Source: Planctomycetota bacterium
GTDB taxonomy: Bacteria > Planctomycetota > Phycisphaerae > UBA1845
Direction: 5' to 3'
Length of the DNA stretch: 15,472 nt
Assembly (NCBI GenBank): GCA_022563055.1
Contig: JADFOB010000003.1
Location: forward strand, 1 to 15,472
Part shown: piece by piece, positions 1 to 6,676 of the stretch
Position numbering within the stretch: position 1 is the stretch's first letter
How the letters are laid out: every line of letters begins with the position of its first letter
The notes under the pieces: generated by a model
What the model was told of the DNA's origin: nothing
What the model saw: only the letters and a program-made list of their open reading frames with translations
Databases searched by the model: none
Program-made: the position numbers and the translations under genes

Positions 1-55
1 GCACCATTTTTTGGGGGTTAGGGTGGGGTGGAACATAGAGGGCACGGGTGCCCGT

Positions 56-3000
56 TCATTCGCTCCCGGCGCGTTGCAGGTTCATTCGCAGCAGGTTGGC
101 GAGCACGAGCTGGTCGACTTCGGTGCGGCGGGTGCACAGCTCGTGATCCTCGGGTAGTGGCTGACCCGCGCCGGTTTCGATCCACACCTCGGCCCAGTCA
201 CTCGACCAGTCTCCCTCCGGGTCGACGGCGGCGTACGCGCTCAGCACGGCCTTATCCAAGCGCTCGTGGGCAAGCCGCAGCCACGTCGGGCGCTGGTTGT
301 ACAGGTTGGTCAGCGTTCGCTTCTTGAGGTTCTTGTCTTTGGCCGCGCGGGCCATGATCGCGGATTGACGGATCAGCTCGCGGGCCTCTTGCGGCACGTC
401 CAAGAAGTCGTCATCCGCGTCGACGGCGCGGGCGATGGGCTCGATCCACTCAGGCGGATTGAGCCACCGCTCACGTTGCTCGTTCAGCTCCTTCGCCGCT
501 TGAGCGATCTCTTGATAGAGCGGATCGTCCGTCGGCTCCTTCCCCGGCGCCCAGGGCAGCGGAAACGTCTCGAAACAGGTGGTCGGCGTGTAGCGCGGTC
601 GATCCTCAAGCTGCGTGCCTTGACGTAACGCCCAAAGCTCGTGAATCGAGCTGTGCAGCACGCCGAAGAAGTAGTCGTCAGAGCGCCCATAGACGACAAG
701 CTGGTGATCCGGCAGTGCGCGTCCAGACATCCAGACGAAAAGCCGGTATTTCGTGAGGGTGGGTGTTGCGATGTATCGCAGGCATGATTCAACCGCGTCG
801 CGCATCGAAGGACACGGTCGCATATGCAACCACCATTCCTTGCGAGAAGGTCTACCCTTTTCCCGCATAGGTTGTACATGGCGTTTGACATGCTCGAACG
901 GCGGACCGTATAGCGCAGCGGTCTCTATGCGCATTTCGGTTCCGAAATCGACTACCCATATTGCACGCATCCGCCGGCTCACATCCAACCCATTGACATA
1001 GGGGCGCAAAACATCGAGTGGTGACCGAGCCGTCGGTGCAGGCTGCGAGAGAAGCTGCCGAGCGATCGTGAAGTCTACGTCAAACGGCCCGCCTTTGACG
1101 TCACCGACGAAGGCGACCTTCTTGTTCTGTTCCAAATGGCGCGCGGTCGTGACATCCACGCCAACCGACAGGTCGGAGTTAATCTCCAGTACCATTCGAC
1201 CATCCAGCTTACACTCCGCATCCGTGCCACCGTCAAAACAGACGATTGCAACGTGTACGTTTGCGCCGTCCAGAATCCACTTTCTGTCGGACCACGCCTC
1301 GAAGATGCCGCCGGTCTTCTTGATTCGCTGGAGCACAACGCGTGCGGCATCGTTCCGAATGGCCTGAGTCGCCAGCAATCCAGCGCGCGTGTCGGCATAC
1401 GTTTTGATTCGGTGTCGCGCCAACTCAAACCAGTAGCAGCAAAGGTCGGCAAATCCGGGTACTTGCCCCTCGTAAACGTCAAACAGCGTGTCGACGTACT
1501 CATCCCCGAGGCCTCCGCGCAACATCTTTGTTCCCAGAAACGGCGGATTGCCGATGATGAAGTCCGCCTTGGGCCAGGTGGCGGGTTTGGGGTTGTCGGG
1601 GTCGGACAGGTCGAGGATGGCGTCGCGGCATTCGATGGTCTGCAGGGGTTCGAGGATCGGTGCGCGGATGCCGTCGATGAAACCGTTGTCGCGCATCCAT
1701 TGCAGGTAGCCGATCCAGATCACCACTTGCGCCAGCTCGGCTGCGTAGGGGTTGATCTCGATGCCGTGCAGTTGCGTCGGGCGCACTTGCGGGAACAGGC
1801 CCACGCCGATGTCCGGGCGAGCGGCGAACGTAATCACCTCTTTTTCCAGGTGGAGTAGCTGTTGGATCGCGACGTAGAGGAAGTTCCCCGAACCACAGGC
1901 TGGATCGAGAATGCTGACGTGTTCGAGTCGATCGACGAAGCCATCGAGGAGCGCATTGATCTTCTTGCCCGCCTTGGATTCGGTTCGTGTGACCGCCACC
2001 CGTCGCCGCTTCGAGATCTTTAGGAGTTGCTTGGCCTTGGGGTCTCTTGAACGTTCCACAAGAAGGTCGGCGATTTTCTCCTTGATCGTCTCCCACTCGC
2101 GGCGTAGCGGGGCCATCACCACCGGTTCGACCACGAGCATGATGTCTTCGCGGCTGGTGTAGTGGGCGCCGATCTGCGCCCGCGTGTTGGGATCCAGGCT
2201 TCGCTCGAACAGCGTGCCGAAGATGGCGGGCTCGACGCTTGCCCAGTCTTGCGCGGCTGCGGCGATCAGCACATCGATATCGGCGGCGGTTAGGCGCAGG
2301 GCGGGCGCGTCGTCAAAGAGCCCGCCGTTGAAGTGCGCGATTCTCTCGACACCGAAACGACCGCCGCTTTGCATCTTGGCAAACAGGTCGGTCAGGGCGG
2401 GCGTCAGGTTGGCGGGGTCCGATCGCCAGTCCTTGAGCAACCGCTCGAACAGGTGGTCGGGCAACAGCCCCACGTCTTCCGCGAACAGGCAGAACATGCA
2501 CTTCATCAGGAAATGCGCGGTCTCTTGCGGTTCGTGGTCTCGGCTGCGAAGCGCTCGGGCGAGTGTGCCGAATTGCTCGGCGACTTCCTCGGTGACGACT
2601 TGGGTCGTGATCGTCGGTTTCAGCGAGTTGGGGTCGGTGAAGACGCGCCGCAAGAGGTCAAGCGACTCGGGTTTGTCCAGGTCGACCAGCTTGATCACGT
2701 GGAGCTGCTTCGCGGTGCCGGTGAAGTTGGTGTGTATCTCGGTGCGGGCGATGTCACAGACCACGAGCAGCGGTGGGTTTTCGAGGGCCTCGCGGTATTG
2801 GCAGAGCTGGCGGTACGCTTCCCTCAAGTCACGGTGCTTGCCCTTGCGTTTATACTCCCAGGCGAATTTTCCGCGCCACCACACGTCGGCGAATCCGCGC
2901 TCGCCAGCCGAGCCGCGGGAGGCCGTTCCAGTGACGGATACACCTTTCTCGAACGTGTATTCCGCACCGGTGGCGTCGTGCTCCGCCGGTGTAGGTTGGC

Positions 3001-3109
3001 CAAGCATGTGGCACAGGTCAATGAAATGCTCCTGGCTGGCTGCGCGTTCGGACAGTTCAGTCCGTGACCACTTGGCGATAAATAGAGCCGGCGTCAACTG
3101 CCCCAACAT
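56..3109 (-). CDS. MmeI-like type IIL restriction-modification enzyme (fused endonuclease and adenine methyltransferase)
   Basis: A single chain of 1017 residues predicted to both cut and methylate DNA. Seen: a PD-(D/E)XK-type site D75, E85, K87 with the same D-X9-E-X-K spacing as MmeI; a helical connector at about 180-320; SAM-binding motif I DPACGSGNF at 402-410; catalytic motif IV NPPF at 521-524, the N-P-P-F form of adenine-N6 methyltransferases; then a long C-terminal part (about 620-850) where this family carries the target-recognition domain. Known: MmeI-type enzymes cut about 20 bp from their site and protect the host by methylating one strand, so they need no partner genes, and none are seen here. 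The start is set at ATG 3109 because family members begin a few residues before the T-P-A-x-F-I-x-K-W segment. A GTG at 3187 would add 26 unconvincing residues. No clear Shine-Dalgarno sequence. The frame is intact and the length is somewhat above MmeI itself (919 residues, from memory). Confidence 0.93.
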   Translation of the reverse strand: MLGQLTPALFIAKWSRTELSERAASQEHFIDLCHMLGQPTPAEHDATGAEYTFEKGVSVTGTASRGSAGERGFADVWWRGKFAWEYKRKGKHRDLREAYRQLCQYREALENPPLLVVCDIARTEIHTNFTGTAKQLHVIKLVDLDKPESLDLLRRVFTDPNSLKPTITTQVVTEEVAEQFGTLARALRSRDHEPQETAHFLMKCMFCLFAEDVGLLPDHLFERLLKDWRSDPANLTPALTDLFAKMQSGGRFGVERIAHFNGGLFDDAPALRLTAADIDVLIAAAAQDWASVEPAIFGTLFERSLDPNTRAQIGAHYTSREDIMLVVEPVVMAPLRREWETIKEKIADLLVERSRDPKAKQLLKISKRRRVAVTRTESKAGKKINALLDGFVDRLEHVSILDPACGSGNFLYVAIQQLLHLEKEVITFAARPDIGVGLFPQVRPTQLHGIEINPYAAELAQVVIWIGYLQWMRDNGFIDGIRAPILEPLQTIECRDAILDLSDPDNPKPATWPKADFIIGNPPFLGTKMLRGGLGDEYVDTLFDVYEGQVPGFADLCCYWFELARHRIKTYADTRAGLLATQAIRNDAARVVLQRIKKTGGIFEAWSDRKWILDGANVHVAIVCFDGGTDAECKLDGRMVLEINSDLSVGVDVTTARHLEQNKKVAFVGDVKGGPFDVDFTIARQLLSQPAPTARSPLDVLRPYVNGLDVSRRMRAIWVVDFGTEMRIETAALYGPPFEHVKRHVQPMREKGRPSRKEWWLHMRPCPSMRDAVESCLRYIATPTLTKYRLFVWMSGRALPDHQLVVYGRSDDYFFGVLHSSIHELWALRQGTQLEDRPRYTPTTCFETFPLPWAPGKEPTDDPLYQEIAQAAKELNEQRERWLNPPEWIEPIARAVDADDDFLDVPQEARELIRQSAIMARAAKDKNLKKRTLTNLYNQRPTWLRLAHERLDKAVLSAYAAVDPEGDWSSDWAEVWIETGAGQPLPEDHELCTRRTEVDQLVLANLLRMNLQRAGSE

Positions 3110-3187
3110 GAGCACAGAATAGGGCGAGCACCGGGTTTGGTCCACTTGGAACCTCCACCGGGTGCGTGACGCTCCAGGCGGAACCAC

Positions 3188-3280
3188 GGGGAAGGCGAGC
3201 CTCCCGGCGAGCCGTGAGGTTCACGTGCCATGACCTTCACGTGCCATGACGTGGTGGCTCGGCAGGAGCCTCGCCATCCC
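3188..3280. repeat. Imperfect inverted repeat with internal 16-bp tandem duplication
   Basis: The arms 3194-3213 and 3256-3275 are near-perfect reverse complements, and between them a 16-bp unit (TTCACGTGCCATGAC plus one base) is repeated in tandem at 3220-3235 and 3236-3251. Each unit contains the palindrome CACGTG. The minus-strand reading gives the phrase DGEAPAEP, which I recall from intergenic repeats throughout planctomycete genomes (from memory, not checked). It lies just upstream of the restriction-modification gene and could form a hairpin in its leader. Confidence 0.7.
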
Positions 3281-3352
3281 GAAATGCACGGATTCGCGAT
3301 GGTCCACCGGTCGGGATATCGGAACGGGCGCCAACATGGATGCGCCACTTAA

Positions 3353-3435
3353 TCAGAGCCCCGAGCGTCAGCGAGTGGGTTGTCTGGTGCAACGCCGGGA
3401 TCGGTGATACCCCGCGCTTGCGCTTGGGGCTCTGA
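3353..3435. repeat. REP-like palindromic element (27-bp arms)
   Basis: Left arm 3353-3379 begins TCAGAGCCCC and is matched by the reverse complement of right arm 3410-3435, with a few mismatches and a 1-base gap. The central 30 bp are unpaired. The right arm read on the minus strand gives SPKRKRGV, another phrase I associate with dispersed planctomycete intergenic repeats. Probably a non-autonomous dispersed element rather than a gene part. Confidence 0.7.
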
Positions 3436-3472
3436 CCGATACCGCCGATTCCGTCACGGACCCGTCCGTCCG

Positions 3473-3500
3473 CCACCCTTCGGGAGTACCCGAAGGATGG
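3473..3500. repeat. 12-bp-stem hairpin
   Basis: CCACCCTTCGGG at 3473-3484 pairs with CCCGAAGGATGG at 3489-3500 (one non-Watson-Crick position) around the loop AGTA. There is no T-run on either side, so it is not a standard intrinsic terminator. It sits among other palindromic repeats and is probably one of them. Confidence 0.6.
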
Positions 3501-3799
3501 GGCACCCGCTCTCCGTGCAGCCAAGGTCCGGCAGCGACCTGGTGGATGAAATTATTCCTCCGGAAAACCCGCTTGGTACCCATCGACGAGGCCAAACGGG
3601 TGTCTAATACATAACCTTGCCGGACCCCGGTGCGCCGACTTGCCAGTCGAAGGCGAGCGCATAGACTGCACGCTCAAAGGTTGGTTCGGTCCGCGGAGGG
3701 TTCGCGTTAGGATTCCGCCGGACTGTCCCGGCCAGCGCCGCCATGGGCACATCTCCCCTCCGTGGCGGCTGCGGTTGTCTCGTCGTCCTTGGGCACCCT
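3501..3799. other. Gene-free spacer between repeat elements
   Basis: No reading frame with a credible start, ribosome binding site or recognisable product was found on either strand. The open stretches here look like chance frames in GC-rich DNA. No RNA gene was recognised. Confidence 0.5.
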
Positions 3800-3939
3800 A
3801 GTGCTCCGTCAGCCTTGGTTTGACGGGTTGGCTTAGTCATTTGTGGCCCAGCCGCCCTCGGCTGGGTGTGTGTCCAGACACAGCGGAGGGCCGCTGTGCC
3901 ACACGGGCCAACCCATCGAATCATCGTTGACAGAGCACT
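3800..3939. repeat. 140-bp fold-back element with twin hairpins and complementary loops
   Basis: The ends AGTGCTCCGTCA (3800-3811) and TGACAGAGCACT (3928-3939) are inverted repeats with one mismatch, and inner segments GGGTTGGC and GCCAACCC also pair. The middle holds two perfect 8-bp hairpins: CCCAGCCG/CGGCTGGG at 3847-3866 with loop CCCT, and CACAGCGG/CCGCTGTG at 3879-3898 with loop AGGG. The loops are complementary to each other. No flanking direct repeat was found. It ends 79 bp before vgrG and lies in the vgrG leader or promoter region. It resembles a MITE or REP-like element; the reading AQPPSAG is one I recall from planctomycete intergenic DNA. Confidence 0.75.
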
Positions 3940-4004
3940 CGGTTGCCCCCAGCGGCGGGGAAACGGACCCGGCGGATACCTGCCCCGCGCGGCTTGAATT
4001 GATC

Positions 4005-4009
4005 AGGAG
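4005..4009 (+). promoter_or_regulatory. Ribosome binding site of vgrG
   Basis: AGGAG ends 9 nt before ATG 4019 and supports that start over the in-frame ATG six codons later. Confidence 0.75.
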
Positions 4010-4018
4010 CATAGAGTC

Positions 4019-6676
4019 ATGGCTTTGGCACGAGATATGAGCACGGCGCAACTCGCCTTTGGGGTCGAGGGTGTGTCGTTAGACCAGTTCCTTGTCATTC
4101 GCTACCGCGGTAGCGAAGGGCTTTGCCAACTGTACCGGTTCGAAATCGAACTGGCCTCCAGTGAGTCGTCTGTGACCTTCGACGATATCGTCGGAAAACC
4201 GGCCGCGCTGAGCATCGCCAACAAGTACGGGCACCGCTGGTTCCACGGAATCGTCAGCCGGTTCGAGATGACCGGCGAGACCGTCGGGCAGACGTATTAC
4301 CGCGCGGAACTCGTACCGGGCCTGTGGCTGCTGACCCACCGCTACAACTCGCGCATTTTCCAGCAAAAATCCATCAAGGACATCATCACTCAGGTTATCA
4401 CCGACGGTGGAATCGAGTCCGATCGGTTCGACGTCAATGGGTTGACGCGTACCTACCCGGCCCTTGAATACTGCTGCCAGTACCGCGAAACGGATTACAA
4501 CTTCATCTGCCGGCTCATGGAGCAAGAGGGCATCCGGTGGTACTTCGAGCAGTCTCAAGAAGGGGCGAAGCTGATCCTTTCCGATGTCGACACCTACGCG
4601 ACCATCGAGGGAAAAGCGGAGTTACCCTATCACGCCCCCACGGGCATGAACGTACCCGAGGAGCACGTGTTTCGCCTGAGAATCGGGCAATGCGTTCGAC
4701 CCGGCGCGGTGGTGCTCAACGATTTTAACTTCAAGAACCCCCAGCTTAACCTGCAATCGAAGGCGGACAGCGGTCGAGACACGGGGCTCGAGTTCAGCGA
4801 CTTTCCCGGTGAATACGTCGAGCAGGGTCAAGGCGGCGATATCGCCGCGTTGCGGGCGAAGGAGTTCGAATCGGGGCGGGTCTCCGGTTTTGGCCAGAGC
4901 AACTCACCTCGTCTGGCTGTCGGTCGAACTTTCAAGCTCGTCGAGCACCCATCCGAGCCGGTGAACGCCTCCTACTTGATTACCTCCATGACGCACCAGG
5001 GTAAGCAGGCCACCACGCGGACCAGCACGGGCTCCAACGGTCAGTCCAGCATCCTGGACGCACGCAGTCGTCAAAACCTGATTCAGGCCCAGCGAAACGA
5101 CAACCCGGCCATCCGTGAGCTGGCGGACGCCCTACTTCAGGTCGTGTCGCGCTTCCGCGCGGGTGACCAAACGGCGCACCGCGCGCTGACCGAGTGGCTT
5201 TACCACGCCGGACAGGTTTCCAAGGATCTCCCAAGCGTCGCAGGGGCGTCGGGCGGTGATCCGCTCGAAGCGCTGGCTATTCCCAACCTGATCGGCGACA
5301 TCGAGCACATGAACATCGTCGACGTCGATGCTCCGGTCTATGAGTGTCGGTTCGGCTACATGCCGGCGGAGGTTCCGTATCGACCCCCGCGCATCACGCC
5401 CTGGCCTGTTGTTCGCGGCACGCAGACCGCACGCGTCGTGGGTCCGTCGGGTGAAGAGATTCACACGGACGAGTATGGGCGCGTGAAGGTGCAGTTTGAT
5501 TGGGATCGGGAGGGAAAGTTCGACGAGAACTCGTCCTGCTGGATCCGCGTGAGCCAGGGGATGGCCGGTGGACAGTATGGCATGATGTTCCTGCCCCGCA
5601 TTGGGCAGGAGGTTGTCGTCGACTACCTCGAGGGCAATATCGACAAGCCGATCATCGTCGGTCGCGTCTACAACGCCGACCACATGCCGCCCTACCCGCT
5701 TCCGGAAGAGAAAACCAAGAGCGTCATCAAGACGCACAGCAGCAAGGGAGGCGGCGGTAACAACGAGATCCGTTTCGAGGATCTCAAGGGTAAGGAGCAA
5801 CTATTCATCCAAGCCCAGAGGCAGATGGACACCCGGGTCAAGGCCAGTCACTTCCACACCATCGGCGGCGACTACCACGTCAAGGTCGGGAAGGAGTTTC
5901 GTGAACTGACCAAAGGCGCCAAGCATGTCCACGTCGAGGGCGAGCTGCTAACGCTGGTCGGGGAGGACGAATCCCGCATCAATCTAACCAACTACAGCCA
6001 GAGGATCGACGAGGTGCGGCTGATCACGGTTCACGGAAACGTGGGGGACGACTTCAAAGCGAACCACTTGAAGAAGGTGGGGCAGACGTATGTCTGCAAT
6101 GCTGGGAGCATCCTGCTGGAGGCGAAGCAGGCCATCGAGCTGAAGTGCGGCGGCAGCAGTATCGTGCTCACACCGGCGGCGATCTTCATCCAGGGTGGCC
6201 CGGTCGTGAACATCAACAGCGGCGCGGGCCCGGGCGTCGTGGCGGCGGGAGGCAGTGAGACGTTTCTGCCGTCCGTGGCCGAAGATCCGTCAGAGGCCGA
6301 CAGCTCCGAGCCCGGCAAGGACACCACTTACGGCGGCGGCGGTGAGATTACACCCGGCGAAGTTCCCGAGAACATCCCCGGGTGGGAGCCCGACGAGCCT
6401 GAACCTATAGAGCGCACGATCTCGCTCGAGTTCCAGGTTGTGGATGCGGAGGAGAATCCGGTACCCAACGAGGCGTACATCCTTCATAAACCGGATGGCA
6501 CGACGGAGCCCGGTACGACCGACGGCGAAGGCGTCGTTCGCCTGGTGGACGTGGAACCGGGCGATTACAAGATTCAACTGCCGGATCGGTACGACATGGA
6601 GTGGAAGTTCCTGCGCGTGGAGGATCCCGCGTCCGGCGGGACCGGTAGCCAGGAGGCATCACCGGATGGCAGCTAG
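4019..6676 (+). CDS. vgrG: Type VI secretion spike protein VgrG (TssI) with C-terminal transthyretin-like extension
   Basis: Trimeric needle tip of the type VI secretion system, which pierces target cells and carries effectors. Seen in 885 residues: gp27-like base at about 10-330 (including the characteristic Y-R-E-T-D-Y-N-F-I-C-R-L-M-E-Q-E-G-I region at 155-173); an unusual region of about 100 residues (335-435) lacking the usual short link; the gp5 OB-fold at about 455-555 (T-D-E-Y-G-R-V-K-V-Q-F near 483-493, then L-P-R-I-G-Q-E-V near 525-532); a gp5 beta-helix stalk at 575-735; an acidic Pro/Gly/Glu-rich linker at 735-800; and a transthyretin- or Cna-B-like beta-sandwich at 800-870. Such extensions are known to dock or link effectors. 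No enzymatic motif was seen in the tail, so the cargo is probably the overlapping next gene. No sheath, tube or baseplate genes are nearby. Confidence 0.95.
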   Translation: MALARDMSTAQLAFGVEGVSLDQFLVIRYRGSEGLCQLYRFEIELASSESSVTFDDIVGKPAALSIANKYGHRWFHGIVSRFEMTGETVGQTYYRAELVPGLWLLTHRYNSRIFQQKSIKDIITQVITDGGIESDRFDVNGLTRTYPALEYCCQYRETDYNFICRLMEQEGIRWYFEQSQEGAKLILSDVDTYATIEGKAELPYHAPTGMNVPEEHVFRLRIGQCVRPGAVVLNDFNFKNPQLNLQSKADSGRDTGLEFSDFPGEYVEQGQGGDIAALRAKEFESGRVSGFGQSNSPRLAVGRTFKLVEHPSEPVNASYLITSMTHQGKQATTRTSTGSNGQSSILDARSRQNLIQAQRNDNPAIRELADALLQVVSRFRAGDQTAHRALTEWLYHAGQVSKDLPSVAGASGGDPLEALAIPNLIGDIEHMNIVDVDAPVYECRFGYMPAEVPYRPPRITPWPVVRGTQTARVVGPSGEEIHTDEYGRVKVQFDWDREGKFDENSSCWIRVSQGMAGGQYGMMFLPRIGQEVVVDYLEGNIDKPIIVGRVYNADHMPPYPLPEEKTKSVIKTHSSKGGGGNNEIRFEDLKGKEQLFIQAQRQMDTRVKASHFHTIGGDYHVKVGKEFRELTKGAKHVHVEGELLTLVGEDESRINLTNYSQRIDEVRLITVHGNVGDDFKANHLKKVGQTYVCNAGSILLEAKQAIELKCGGSSIVLTPAAIFIQGGPVVNINSGAGPGVVAAGGSETFLPSVAEDPSEADSSEPGKDTTYGGGGEITPGEVPENIPGWEPDEPEPIERTISLEFQVVDAEENPVPNEAYILHKPDGTTEPGTTDGEGVVRLVDVEPGDYKIQLPDRYDMEWKFLRVEDPASGGTGSQEASPDGS
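6651..6656 (+). promoter_or_regulatory. Ribosome binding site inside vgrG 3' end
   Basis: A perfect AGGAGG lies 9 nt before ATG 6666, within the last codons of vgrG. It fixes the start of the downstream protease-like gene, which could otherwise be extended upstream by 76 codons in an open frame. Confidence 0.85.

Noticed and set aside
2184..3122. Long plus-strand open frames inside the restriction-modification gene (also 1136-1858)
   Set aside because: They are antisense shadows of a clearly conserved gene, with Arg/Ser-rich or otherwise unrecognisable composition.
3107..3187. GTG at 3187 as the start of the restriction-modification enzyme
   Set aside because: The extra 26 residues are Pro/Arg/Trp-rich, overlap the edge of a repeat and are not expected in MmeI-like proteins; ATG 3109 fits the family's N-terminus.
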